Positions 44,239 through 56,640 of a DNA stretch of 64,000 nucleotides are shown here, piece after piece. The stretch spans positions 1 through 64,000 of the forward strand of contig JARGSG010000230.1 of assembly GCA_030374805.1 (NCBI GenBank), given 5' to 3'. This DNA is from Gracilaria gracilis. Lineage: Eukaryota > Rhodophyta > Florideophyceae > Gracilariales > Gracilariaceae. Each line of letters begins with the position of its first letter. The stretch's first letter is position 1. The position numbers and the translations under genes are program-made. Under the pieces are notes generated by a model that saw nothing but the letters and a program-made list of their open reading frames with translations, was not told the DNA's origin and searched no databases.

Positions 44239-45089
44239 TGTGGAGCAACGCCTTTGGCGGGAAAAGCGCAGGCTCACGAAGACGTTCGGAATCTTCCCCT
44301 CGACAGGGCAGCACAGCGAACGGAGCACTCCGGGAATGACACGGCTACGCCGGGTGTAAATCCGAGGTCAAACCGTCACGACAAGCGTCGGAGCGTTAGG
44401 CTGATTAGTAGTCGGTAGAGATCCACGTGTTCACACGGTCACGAGAGGAGTCCCCGAAAGAGAGTAGCACGGCAACGACAAGGTGTCGGAAACGAGCCAC
44501 TGCGAACAGGGCAAAAAGGCAAACCCATAAAGGGAAGAAAGCAAAGCACCAGAGTGGGGAAAAGAGAGAGAGAATAAAGCAAACCCAATACAGGGGCGAG
44601 TATACGACAATAGGTCGGAACGAGACACACAAATAGTGGTTATACTCTGAGCGCCACAAGGGTGGGTAACTATACGTGAACAACGCAGTCGTCACTCCAC
44701 TTGGAGGTGAACAATCCGCGAAGGCGTGATAGTTAGAGCCAGAAGCCCTTGCTTGGCAAGGGGCAGTTTACTTGGGGAAGCGGTGCTCGACCCTCTAAGT
44801 ACTGAGCTCGGCGCACCACTGACAGTGGGTGCGCCGGCGAAATAATCTATAAAATATCTAAATAAATACAGCAATGCTGTGTGCACTGCCTCTGGCATAT
44901 CCGTGCTACACGTGTGCTATTCACACCCGCTAAGCGGCGCCTCGAGCCGTGCAGTCCACGTGTACATGTGTGGAAATTACCTCAGCGAGGCGACACGCTA
45001 ATAGCGGTGTAGCTCATATATATCTACTAACGCATGATGCGGAAATTAACTAAGTACCTCAAATCGCCTCCAAGGAGCGTTGTCCTTCA
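44239..45089 (-). repeat. 3' LTR of the Gypsy element
   Basis: 851 bases, starting on the minus strand TGAAGGACAACGCTCC and ending TG/CA. It is nearly identical to 54799-55649. Confidence 0.95.
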
Positions 45090-45103
45090 TATCCCCCTCC
45101 TTT
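45090..45103 (-). other. Polypurine tract
   Basis: On the minus strand aaaggagggggata lies directly before the 3' LTR, the expected second-strand primer. Confidence 0.85.
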
Positions 45104-45124
45104 AGAGTGAGCCACGCCATCGCG

Positions 45125-46933
45125 ATGGCTGGTCGAACTCCCAACCGTGGGCATAAAAGCGCATCCCCGAAGTCTTCGGATTCCATCTCGCCTCGCGAAG
45201 ACCAAGTCACTACCACTCCAACGTGCAAACCTCGCTCCAGTGACGATCAATCCTGTTCACAACAGTGTGCTTCTCGCTCTCGCGGTGTTACTATCAACCT
45301 TTCCGTTCCTCGAGTGCCTCGCACGATGAGAGGTCAACCTCCGAACTCGGGATACTTCTCCGGATTTCGTTCCGTGCCTCTTTCGCAAAGCGGCAATGCT
45401 TCTGGGGCGTCCCAGGGACTCAACGCCAGCAGCGGGCACATCCTTCCTCCGGGGCAGCAGCCCCAAGGTCACGTCATGCATGAAGCGCCGTGGCCTTCCT
45501 ACGACGAGCTCGTCGGGCTAAACCCTCGCGCTCACGCGCATCTCTTCCGGACTGCCCCGTGGTTTCATTCTACAGCCGTTTTCAACGAGGAGCTCATCGC
45601 GTCCTATGCGGACGGTACTGATCGCCTCCCCGGGGACCTTCCGGCGTTAGTCACCACTTCGTGGGATTGGCGTCGACGTGTTGCCGTTCCTGCTCACGCA
45701 ATCTTGCGGCGTTCCGGCGAGTCGCTGGCTTCCGCTCAGGCGGCATTGGTTCGCTTGGGTTATGCGCGGCAGAGCCGGGCGAACTTCGAGTTCCCAATTC
45801 CTGATTCCATCAGCTTTGATATCCGGTTGTACCGTACACAAGGCGAGATTTCGTACTGTGCCCGCTTGGCGGTGGTTGAGACTTACTCCTGGAGAGGACG
45901 TCCTAATGTACGCCAGGAGGCGGTGTGTTGGATTCATCCAATCATCCGGGCGAAGTTCCGGTATCTTCGCCGGGAGTCCCGTTCGTGGTGGTTACAGAAC
46001 TTCATCCGCGATGAGCGTCGTGCGCGTTCCCGTTTCGGGTTTTTCGTCCCGTATCAAAACACGGAGATCAATCGAATCCGGCACAATCACCGGCTGGGCC
46101 GTTACGTTCCGATTCCCACTTGGTGGTCCTCGGTGGAGGTGTGTCGCGGGTGCTACGTGGAGTTGCCCCCGGTCCTCTCCTATCTTGGCTCATGCCTCAT
46201 CGAGAATCCGTATTGCGGACTGTGGTTCGTGGTGCTCACCGAGTGGGCAATCCGCACTGCGGCTTATCTCCTATAGAAAGTATATGACCAGTATCGACTG
46301 TGGTATGTACCGCCTCGCCTTCGGGCGTGCATCCGAAAACTCTCGTTGCGGGTCCCTCTGGGAGGTGAAAAAAATGCCGAAGAAGTTCGTGGGCTCCTCG
46401 ACGTAGTCGACCGAGTTGATTGGGCCAGCGTTCCCTTCGCTCAGAGCGGCCGCGATCACGAGGACGGCGGTTTCGACCGGTCTCCGGGACGACGCACGCC
46501 ATTGGCGGGAGACCTCATCTTTTTCAATCCCTGGGAGGTGCAAGAGATCACCGCAGCTGAAGCGGCAGCTCTCCGGATGGCTCCGAGGTATATCCCTTAC
46601 GGGCATCCCGTGGGCTTCGTCGACGCTGACGAGTTTTACCACGCCTACGGCGGTGACGAGGATCAAATGATGGACGACAAACCCGAGGTGGGATATGAAA
46701 ACGACGTAGTCGAAGAGGTTCCTTCCGCTAACGGGGTTGAGCCGACCTCCAATGACACGGCAGCGCCGGGAATGGCGGCGGCTGAGCCGGTGGATCCACC
46801 CGCCCCCGAACCCTCGTCGGTAGGTGCCGTGGTGGCTTCCCTTCCGGACGAACCAGATGTGATCGAGGTGCCTGCCGTCCTCCTCTCTGGGGGTGGAACT
46901 GGTGAGGCGGCTGTAATCGCTCAGTTCCTTTGA
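45125..46933 (+). other. Gypsy element: conserved antisense coding region
   Basis: This lies on the strand opposite to gag-pol, between the chromodomain and the 3' LTR. The likely start is ATG 45125 (MAGRTPNRGHK). A Ser/Arg/Pro-rich, basic N-terminus of about 110 residues is followed by a folded-looking region rich in Trp, Tyr and Arg (APWFHSTAVF, TTSWDWRRRVAVP, WIHPIIRAKFRYLRRESRSW, VCRGCYVELPPVL) and, downstream, a DRSPGRRTPLAGD block and an acidic C-terminal part. No known domain is recognised. The fossil at 17148-18944 carries the same region in the same relative place. Transcription would have to start in or near the 3' LTR, reading inward. It is interrupted here at least once. Confidence 0.75.
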
Positions 46934-47255
46934 GGAGTTGGGCTTTCCGCAACTGTCGCGAGCGGGGACGTCGACGCAATGCGGGACGCGTTGGCTGCAC
47001 GCCTTACTGGCGGATCCAATCCCAGCAATGGGGGTACTGGTGACGGCGCTCCGGGCCCCTCCAACCAAGGGTCGGGGCGTAGTCCATCTTCCACCTGATT
47101 CCCGCTATGCGGTGTTGTTGTAGGATATACCCTTGGTGACCATTTAACCTACTTCCATCTATGACGTATACTTTTCCTTTCCCAAGTGCCAGCTTCGTCT
47201 TCTTCCACTCCTCAACTTCCTTCTCGGTGAGCTAGCTTCTTCCCTTCGCGGCGTG

Positions 47256-47525
47256 TTATCCCACTTGGGCATTGACAATTGTCGCCGGGAGACCCGTGAG
47301 AGTACGCCGATGGTACTGCACCACTTTCGATCGTGGGAGATGCTCGATTGGCTCATCCGAGTCATCCCAGAGTCCGTAGCCGTACCATCGTACGGGATAC
47401 TGTATGTACCCCAACGGGTGGTATGAGTGTTCCACTATGTGGTCGACTACGAACTCCTGTCGGAAGACTTCCCGGCCTTGCCGTGTGATTACGACATCCT
47501 TTGTCGGAGAGAACTTTGGCGGCAT
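47256..47525 (-). other. Gypsy element: chromodomain region
   Basis: The minus-strand sequence EFVVDHIVEHSYHPLGYIQY then VRWYGYGLWDDSDEPIEHLP is a chromodomain of the type fused to chromoviral integrases. It lies beyond a long Thr/Ser/Pro-rich linker (about 47820-48480). Confidence 0.85.
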
Positions 47526-48600
47526 TGCCGTGTGTGGCAGTGCGTCGATCTCCGGTTAGACCGAGGTGTGTCCAACAAGGTTGGTGGCACTGTACCTTCC
47601 CGGTGTGGTCCCCTACTTGGGTCGGTGGTCACGCGTCTCGCGGTGTCGGTGTTCCCGTTTCCTTGTTCCGATAGAGTTCCTTCTCCCGCGGGAGTCCCAG
47701 GTGGGCGAACCGCAAGTTTGCGTGGTAGCAACCGTTTCCACAGAGTTGTGTGTGGCGTCGAACGCGCTCGCGTCAACGGTAACCCTGATTGAACAGGCCT
47801 CGCCGTGGTGGTACGTGACGTTGTCACGGGTGGCCTTCATTGGTCTGCGCCGTGGCGTCTTCCGCCTCCGTATGCACGGGAGGTGTCAGCTCGGTTTGTC
47901 GACGTGGTTCGCTCGCTGAGCTGATCTCCCTTACAGGTGTAGTCTGTGTGCTACGTTTGGCACTTCCCTTCTGGGTGTTTAGCGACGTGTCCACGGTGTG
48001 GCCCGCCTCAGGCGTGTTGGGCGACTTAGTCTCCGACGACTCTTCTCCGTCTTGGACGTGCGAGCTCAACGGCGCCTTAGGCGGTATTTCCACTTCGTTA
48101 TGCGACGTAGTCACTCCAGGCGCGCTATGCGGCGTAGGCAACGGCTTCGCCGGTAACAACTGAGTCTCCTCGGTCGTGTCCCGCACGCCGGTAGTGTGTG
48201 GTGACGATTCCGCTTCTGCGTTGATGCGCGGCGACCTTGACGAGACGCCGGGCTCCCGAGAGGGCTTTGATTGCGCATTAGCGGTGTCACTCTTCCGTGC
48301 TACACGGTGTTCCTCACGCGACAGCGCGAAAGCATGACGATTAACGAGTCCATCCCTCTCCTTAGATGGAGCGACATGGGGAGTGGGTGTCAACGCGCCA
48401 AGGCGGCGAATAACTACGCCAGGCGACGGGCCTTCAGACAGCGAAGCACCAGGGCGCGTAGAGTCCGATAACATCGGCAAATCCGAGAGTCCCCTACTTG
48501 GATGTGGTACCTCACTAGGGCGGTCGATCGGTGGTGGGTCTGGTGTGTACGTAGTGTTCGTTTCCGCTTCTGCGGTAGAATGTCCACTTGATGGGTCGTT

Positions 48601-51600
48601 TTACGCAGGCGGGGGTGCAAAAACCACGCGATCGCGGGAAATTCGTTCGTGTTGCTGACCCATCTCCATTACGACAGTGTCGAATTCCGCATCAATTGTC
48701 TTGAAGGGACCATCGGCGACGGGTGAGAGCTTATGACCTTTCTCCTTGTCTGGGTTCCAATACTCCTTACGGATGAACACATAGTCCCCTTCTTTAAGGG
48801 CGGGTGGTCTTCGAGGGGCTCGCTCAACGAAATCACGCTTATATGCGGCTTGTGACCGGGCCATTGACCGTTGTGCCGCATGGACCAGCTTAGTAAGCCA
48901 TGTCTTCCAGGTTTCCCTGTATCCCTTCGTCGAAGGAAATTGATCCAGCGTTGGCTGTGCTTCGAGCGCCACGGGCGGTGGTGTGCGAGACAGAACCAAT
49001 TCAAAGGGAGTCAATCCCGTAGTACGGTGTACCTGAGTGTTGTATGCGAATGTCAGCGCATCAGTGAACAGGTCCCACGTGGTATGGTGATTGGCTACGT
49101 ATGAACGGAGTGCTGCTAACGGCGTCCAGTTAAACCGTTCAGTCTGCCCATTACACTGGGGGTGGTAGGTTGTCGTGAAGAGATTCTTGACATCCGGAAT
49201 TCTGCATACATCCCCGAAGAACCGGGAGGCAAACTGTTTCCCGTTGTAGGAGGGTAGATTCACCGGTGGACCGTAGACGAATGCCCAATGGGTGACGAAT
49301 GCTTGCGCAACCATCAATGACGTGATTCTCCGTAATGGTACGGTACGAACGAGCTTCGAGAAACGATCCATGATCACGAGTAGAAATTTGTTACGCCGCT
49401 TAGTAGCGAGGAACGGTCCCAAAATATCGATGACTACGAATTCCAGGGGCGCCCTCGCGGGGAAGAGCTTTAACTTCGTCGCATGGCGGCGAAGCTTGAC
49501 GCGATTCCGAGCACACTCGGGGCAGAACCGCACAGTTGCGTAGCAATCCACACCCATTGCTGGCCAGTAGAATTTCCTTCGCAATGTAAGGTACAGTTTC
49601 CGTCCTCCGACGTGGCCACTAAGTTTGGCATAGTGTGATAAGTGTAACACCCGAGATTGTAGGGCGTGTGGCACCACTATTTATGGGTTTCCAGTTACCG
49701 TGCGAACGAGATATCCAATATCATTCACCCGAAAGGGGAGATCGGCTCCTCCATTGAGTTGCGCCCAAATCTTCGTGCAGTAGGGATCGCTGAATTGTGC
49801 CCTAACCATCTCCTCCGCTGTGACGGGTACGAAGTTCCCTGGTAGGGGGTTCGCACTTTCGCTGACAGCGAGTAGGTCATCCAGTTCCTGGTCGAAATCC
49901 AGTTCGTCTGGCCATTCCTCTTTGATATCATCCAGTTCACCTGCGGTGTAGTCGTCAACTGCGAAGCAGGGTATTTCCTCGTCATCGACGGCTAACGCTT
50001 CCCCTGTGGTGGGTAGGCGAGAAAGGGCGTCAGCTTGTGTATTGTTGGCGCCTTTCTTGTAGACGACGTCGAAGTCGAACTCTGCCAGACGCAGTCTCCA
50101 GCGCAGTAAGCGGCCTAAAGGCTCCGATATGGAGAATAGCCATCTCAATGATGAGTGATCCGTGTAAACGGTGAAATGAGCCCCCATGAGGTAGGGGCGT
50201 AGTGTGCATAATGCCCACACTACTGCAAGACATTCCTTTTCCGAGACGGAGTAATTCTTCTCATGCACGTTTAACGAACAAGACCAGTACCCAATTGGCT
50301 TGCGTGACCCCTCTGGGGTGGTTTGAAACAAGGCGCAGCCTGCCTGGTAGTCATTAGAATCCGTGTCCACGGTATATGAAAGTCCCGGTTTCGGTAGTGA
50401 CAATACTGGTGCCGTGGTTACAGCCTCTTTTGGAGAGTTAAAGGCTTCCGTCTGAGTAGACGTGAATGGGTCCAACTTAGGCGGTTGACCCTTCCGCAGA
50501 AGCGCATTGAGAGGAGCCGAAATGTCCGCGAAGTTGGGAATAAACCGTCTATAGACGTTGACTAATCCTAGAAAGGATCTCAGTTCAGTCTGGGTAGTCG
50601 GTTCTGTGGCCTGTTTCAGCGACTTCACACGAGCTTCCTCGATCATGACACGTCCTGGACGAATTATGTGACCCAGATACTTGACAGTATCCGTGAAGAA
50701 TTCGCATTTCCTCAGCTTGAGTGTCACTCCGGCTTCCCGTAACGTGGCCATTATGTCTCTCACATGTGTGAGGTGATCATCCAGATTATCTGAGAATACA
50801 ATGACGTCGTCAAGGTAGACGAGACAAGTACGCCACTTGAAGCGGGCCAGTAGGATATCAATAGCACGCTGAAAAGTAGCGGGAGCATTGGTTAAACCAA
50901 AGGGCATTCGTTTAAAACGGTAGAGGCCGGAATGGCAGACAAACGCTGTCTTGTCCAGATCCTCCTTTCTCACTGAAACCTGCCAGTATCCCCAGTTAGC
51001 ATCCAATGCCGTAAATACGGTAGCATTTCCGAGAGAATCTATGTATTCATCCATGCGTGGAATAGGGTACACGTCCTTGACGGTAAGAGCGTTTAGACGA
51101 CGATAGTCGATACAAAAACGCCAGGAACCATCCGGTTTTGGAGCCAGTACCACTGGTGATGGCCACGGCGAATGTGCCGGTTCTATAACTCTTGCACGGA
51201 GCATCTTTTCCACCTGAAATTGCTCTTCTTCTCTGGCGTTGGGCCCTGCCCTGTACGGATGTTGGGCTACTGGCCGAGAGTTCGGAAGGAGATCAATCTG
51301 GTGTTCCGTGGTATTTATCTCTCCGAGAGAACCATCCCACATTGTGGTGAATTCACGAAGCATATCGCGCAGTCGTTTGCGGTGTGTCTCCGGAACATGT
51401 CCGAGGTCCGGTTCTTCCAATTCCTTCACTGGGTCCAATTGGTCGTAACTCGTCGGAACGCGTGTCTTCTCTGTCTTAACAGATTGCTGACCCGAGAGAC
51501 TCGGCGACGGAGGCGAATGAGATTCAGACTCCTCCCCCTCCTTAGAGTAAACGATTCCGAGCACACCGGCAGCAGTCATCTTCGTCGGTACCAACGCGGT

Positions 51601-52512
51601 TGGGTGCGGCATGACCGAGCCAATTACTTGGGTTTTCACCAGATACTGGGTTGTTTTGCCTAGATTGGCTATCAACACGTAAAACGGATTATCCGGTTCC
51701 ACCTGGACCACTCCATTAGCAATGGCGAGAGAGTTTTTATCATACAATGACGGCAATGGCTGGACGATTCGTAAGCCGTGTTGACGGGAGTTGACCTGTA
51801 CCCAGACTTGAGACTCTGGAGGCACGCGTGTCGCGGAGGCAACACGAAGCTTAGTAGATTCCCAAGAACTCGGTGGCGCTTCCTGCGCCGCAGGTAGAGG
51901 TACATGCTTCTTGGAGGCATGCCTCAAAGGACGACGAACAATCGGCACGGACGAACCATCTTCCATTTCAACACGCCTCTGGCGGGGCCTAATGGCAGCG
52001 ACAAAGCGGTCGCAAAAGTCACAAACCAAAATGAATGGGGCGGCCAGGGACCGACAAACGACAAAGTCGAGCTTCACCCCGCATGAGCCCAAGCGGATTA
52101 CCAACTCGATGTATCCTACCGTTGACAACGGGTGGTTATTCGCGTCAGCGACGTCAGGAATGTCGCCACGGCGAATGTGTGACCGCAAGGTGGGTGGCAA
52201 TGCTGTCTCAACAATGAAGTTCGGACCTGCGCCTGTATCTAATACAGTGAGATAACGCACCATAAACTGGGGTGAAAGTCCAAGGTCGGCATAGACCTTG
52301 TAATTACGCTTGGCCATCACCATAACTCTATCCGGGAACCGGTTCTTTCTTACCCGTATCCACGGTCGACGAAGAACACCAAAGGGTTCTGAGTTCACGT
52401 CTTCGACGGCCTGTTTCCTCGAGAGGATTCGGACCTGGGAGTGAGGCAGGGACACCTCGGACGCCTTCAGCCTCAATTCTGAGAGCGCCTCTCCAAGAGA
52501 GGAGACTCCCAC
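48601..52512 (-). other. Gypsy element: protease-reverse transcriptase-RNase H-integrase region
   Basis: In order on the minus strand: an aspartic protease signature (VLDTGAGPNFI); a reverse transcriptase (CIDYRRLNALTVKD, TALDANWGYWQ, and the YLDD box in CLVYLDDVIVFSD); RNase H (YTVDTDSNDYQAG, VYTDHSSLRW, NTQADALSRLP); the integrase zinc region (H and HxxxC...CPEC type); and the integrase core (FVVIDILGPF, NGQTERFN). This is the Ty3/Gypsy order, with integrase after RNase H. Confidence 0.92.
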
Positions 52513-52568
52513 AATTCGTTTTTCTGAGCAGATTCCGCCTGAGGCGTGTGCTCAGTGTTCTGAACCAT

Positions 52569-54638
52569 TCATGCCTGGACACCAGCGGCAGAAACGTCCG
52601 CAGTAGCGGTTGAATTTCCCTCGAAAGGGGTACGGGGGTGAGAGGTCACCATGTTCTGGGCAATCGGAGCCGCAATTGTGCGTGGAATATCCACCTTCGC
52701 GCGGATGTACGAGGCCATCGGAACGGAAGCGTTCTCCTCAGCTGAGAGGGATTCGTAGTTGGCAATGACTTGTGCCCATTCACGCATGGTTAAAACGCAC
52801 TGCGGAGAAGTATGCCCTCGCGTATAGCAGAGGTGACAGATCAATCCAACAATGGCATTGACGTTCCGAGTACTCGAGAATCGCACCGCTGGGCGGGAAG
52901 CTTGCCAGCCAGGCCGTGAGGCCCGGGTTCCACCGTTCTCATATGATAGTCGAGGCGGTCGAACTTGGTTCGAATCTGCGTACAGCAGTGTATCGTCCGG
53001 AGCCGTTTGAAACGAGGCATCCGTGGTTGAGGGAAGCTCCGTTGTCGGGATTGAAAACACGTCGCTACGGTCAAAGTGCACCAGATCATACTCCTTATTG
53101 GAGTGTTCCTCAGCCAGCATTGACGCCGACGGGGTTCCCGATTCCAACATCAACGCTTTAGCGGACTTCAACTGGGTACCCTGGACTCGTGCGCGTAGCG
53201 CATCGCCTTCGGCGCGTGCATACTGCACCAGTTCCAAGTACGTAAGCTTACGGTTTTCTTCACGGCGACGGGCCACTAGGGTCCGTATAGCCGGGTCTAG
53301 TCCATCAATGAACATGGTACAACGCTCTTGAGCGGAATAAACATTGCCACAACGGTGGAAGGCCTTATTCAGGCGCACCGAGTAATCGGTTTCCGTTTTG
53401 CCGGGGCGTTGTTTGGTGTCTCTCAGAGCGAGGATAGCCGACTAGATGGCAGTACCAGTGGCATATGACCTCAGTAGATACTGAACTGCTTCAGGCCAGC
53501 AGGTAATCTCTCCTTCAGAGGCGCGAAATGAACCTCTTACAGAGTTGTACTGATCTTCTGCAAGTCCGCGTAGAAAATAGGGCAGCGCGACAAACGCCTG
53601 TCCTTCATTCATCCCAAGGATGTCGGCTTCCGCTAGAAAGCGTGATAAGAAATCCAACACCAAGATGGGATCATCGCCTGTAAACAGTTGATTACGGAGC
53701 GACAGCTTCATCCGTTTGATACAGTCTTTGAACTTTCCCATCCCACGGGGAGCTCTATCCAATGAGGAGTTCTCCAAATGGTAATACCGGTATGACAACA
53801 GCTTCTTGTAGAGCAGATTGGTAGGCTTCAATTCCTTTAATCCGGAGTGCTTCCTTCCCTTCGAGCGGGCGCGTATCAAACCTTGGGGGGCTGATGACCG
53901 CTTTGAGCAGGACGAACGCCCACGAGAGGCTTCTTCTACCGACGGGTCGGACGAATCAGACGCGGTTGACCGGCGTGAAGAAAGAGAAGATGCTGACGAA
54001 TCAGAGTCGTAGTTCTTCCGCTCCTTGCGTGCTTTGGATCCACTGACTTTCTTGTCACGGTGTGAAACAGCAACCGGCTCAGCCGTGCGATTGGCTCAAA
54101 CCAGGACTGTTTGTTCCACCGTTTCTAGACGGGCGCGGAGGCGAGTAAATTTCTCAGCCACGTCCTCCACGAAACTAGCGGGTCCTCCGAAAGCTTCCAA
54201 GAGGGAGTTGACATCACCACGCAATACGCGGAGATCTTCAGAAAAGTCCTGCAAAGCAGTGTCATCCACCTTCTTTCGAAGTAGCGACAACTCCTTAGCA
54301 AGGGTAGCATGGGCAGCCCGCGTGGAGCGGAGCTGCTCTTCCACAGTTAAGTGGGGGGTGTCATTGACAGTAGCCCTCAGAGGTGCCCCCGGAGTGGGAG
54401 CTTCGGAAGGTACCGTACCTCCTGCAATAGGGGCGGGACCAGCAAGGGCAGGAGCCGGTCCATCACCTCGATTAGGGTTGATCAACGACGTGGGCGGAAG
54501 TCGAGTGGTCGTCGGCACAGCTTCAGTAGCCGGCATCCCTTCGGTCCGGGACCGTGAACTGGTGGGGATCCGTGACGGAAGTGGCGGATCCGATCTTCCA
54601 GTCTGACTGCGTGTCTTCGAAAGATCTGACAGCGTCAT
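52569..54638 (-). other. Gypsy element: gag region
   Basis: The minus strand has an N-terminal Pro/Thr-rich part with a coiled coil (LRSTRAAHATLAKELSLLRK), a capsid-like middle (LFTGDDPILVLDFLSRFL) and a C-terminal part with one zinc-knuckle-like ICHLCYTRGHTSPQC. It is broken in a few places. Confidence 0.8.
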
Positions 54639-54779
54639 GACAAGAACAACCGTACAACGGGATAATCAGCAGCCAATTGGCTGGGACTTCCAGTGAACTT
54701 CCAAATGGAGACAAGGGCGAAAGGACTAACCTCGCCACGAGTGAATTCACGAGTAAATCTTCCGACAAAACTAGTCGTT

Positions 54780-54798
54780 TCTAAGTCGGGAGACCACT
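54780..54798 (-). other. Primer-binding site
   Basis: Two bases inside the 5' LTR the minus strand reads TGGTCTCCCGACTTAG. This would pair with a tRNA whose 3' end is ...GGGAGACCA; the tRNA species is not identified. Confidence 0.65.
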
Positions 54799-55649
54799 TG
54801 TGGAGCAACGACTTTGGCGGGAAAAGCGCAGGCTCACGAAGACGTTCGGAATCTTCCCCTCGACAGGGCAGCACAGCGAACGGAGCACTCCGGGAATGAC
54901 ACAGCTAAGCCGGGTGTAAATCAGAGGTCAAACCGTCACGACAAGCGTCGGAGCGTTAGGCTGATTAGTAGTCTGTAGAGATCCACGTGTTCACACGGTC
55001 ACGAGATGAGTCCCTGAAAGAGAGTAGCACGGCAACGGCAAGGTGTCGGAAACGAGCCACTGCGAACAGGGCAAAAAGGCAAACCCAAAAAGGGGAGAAA
55101 GCAAAGCACCAGAGTGGGGAAAAGAGAGAGAGAATAAAGCAAACCCAATACAGGGGCGAGTATACGACAATAGGTCGGAACGAGACACACAAATATTGGT
55201 TATACTCTGAGCGCCACAAGGGTGGGTAACTATACGTGAACAACGCAGTCGTCACTCCACTTGGAGGTGAACAATCCGCGAAGGCGTGATAGTTAGAGCC
55301 AGAAGCCCTTGCTTGGCAAGGGGCAGTTTACTTGGGGGAGCGGTGCTCGACCCTCTAAGTACTGAGCTCGGCGCACCACTGACAGTGGGTGCGCCGGCGA
55401 AATAATCTATAAAATATCTAAATAAATACGGCAATGCTGTGTGCACTGCCTCTGGCATATCCATGCTACACGTGTGCTATTCACACCCGCTAAGCCCCGC
55501 CTCGAGCCATGCAGTCCACGTGTACATGTGTGGAAATTACCTCAGCGAGGCGACACGCTAGTAGCGTTGTAGCTCATATATTTCTACTAGCGCATGATGC
55601 GGAAATTAACTAAGTACCACAAATCGCCTCCAAGGAGCGTCGTCCTTCA
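54799..55649 (-). repeat. 5' LTR of the Gypsy element
   Basis: 851 bases, same length as the 3' LTR, followed by gctct at 55650-55654. Confidence 0.95.
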
Positions 55650-56640
55650 GCTCTAGACTCTTGATCTTCGGCGGTATTCAACTCCTCCTCGGAGGGATAT
55701 CCTGTAGCATACGGACCGTCTATCCGCCCTGCGTCAAACCCAATTGTGAGAGTATTACACCGCTCTTTGTCGCTTTCGCCTTGTATAATAATTTGCCCGG
55801 CTTTGCCGTCTTTCTCCGTCACTCTCGTGACTTCCCCTTTCTCTTGTCCCCTTTTTCGGGTTGTTCTCCGCGACCGGCGGCTCGTGCTGACACCTGTCTA
55901 CACTTGCCACCCCTGTGGAACACCGCCTCACCTGAGGATACGCACGCACCATTTACACGGATTCCAGCTTCTGTTTTACCTTCCTACGCCAGCCGTGGTG
56001 GCCTCGGCCTTACGAACCGACTCCGTCGTGTCATCCCTGGAAGGGCTTTGCTACTGTGCTGCATCGCCTGAGGAAGATCCCGAACGTCTTCGTGGTTCTT
56101 TCCCCATTGTGGCATTGCACTACATCAGGTGCCCTACTACTATATTGGTTGTGTGTTTTCCTCTTTAGGTTGAGCCCTGGCGCGTTCCCTCCACCAGGCG
56201 GACCCCACACCTTATCAGTATTTGTACGACATTTTGGTCTCCCGACCTAGAAGTTTCTTGGTTTTCGCCGTTCCTTTACTGTTGAACAGAGGACTTTCGA
56301 AAGGATTCGGGAAGTTCACATACCTATTTGGTTTCGTAGGAATACTCGCGAAGCAATTGGTTACCACTATTGGTCACTATGGAAAGACCTACAAGGATCA
56401 CTCATGGCTCTAGCGCGCCACCTAGCCATAAGGGTTCTGGTGCGGCTTCAGCCGCCAAAACCGTTCTGGATAATCCCGAGGAGCTGCTTCAGCAACCTCG
56501 GGCCGGAACCTCGAAGGCTACGGGCACTCAGCTTCCGTTGGATTCTGAACCTATTAAGAATTTACCGACGACGGTTGAGGACCTTTGGCCCCTATTGTAT
56601 CGCTACGGTTAATGAAGCTATGACCTCTATAAACATGAAC

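Larger units (their letters stand above)
44239..55649 (-). mobile_element. Ty3/Gypsy chromovirus, structurally complete, coding region broken
   Basis: An 11.4-kb element with two 851-base LTRs (TG...CA ends) and a 5-bp target duplication. It reads on the minus strand: 5' LTR 54799-55649, primer-binding site, gag, protease-reverse transcriptase-RNase H-integrase, chromodomain, antisense coding region, polypurine tract, 3' LTR 44239-45089. The LTRs differ at about two dozen positions by eye (roughly 2-3 percent), so it is fairly young. The coding region is interrupted at about five places. Confidence 0.93.
43964..56640 (+). mobile_element. Outer LTR element: 5' LTR and start of gag, split by a younger Gypsy element
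   Basis: The LTR starts tgaagtgcaacgctc at 43964 and, skipping the insertion 44239-55654, ends near 56355 (CA), giving about 976 bases. A primer-binding-site-like tggttaccactattgg follows at 56358 after two bases, as in the inner element. A gag-like N-terminus (about 56385-56612; Ser/Ala/Pro-rich, then PTTVEDLWPLLYRY) starts behind it. The rest of the element is missing. Family: Ty3/Gypsy, related to the inner element by LTR start. Confidence 0.6.

Noticed and set aside
44427-44695. Frames on both strands within the LTRs
   Set aside because: They recur in both LTRs only because the LTRs are copies; no protein feature.
47427-48658. Plus-strand frames opposite the Gypsy integrase linker
   Set aside because: The minus strand carries the recognisable chromodomain and pol; unlike 45125-46933 these have no counterpart in the other Gypsy fossil.
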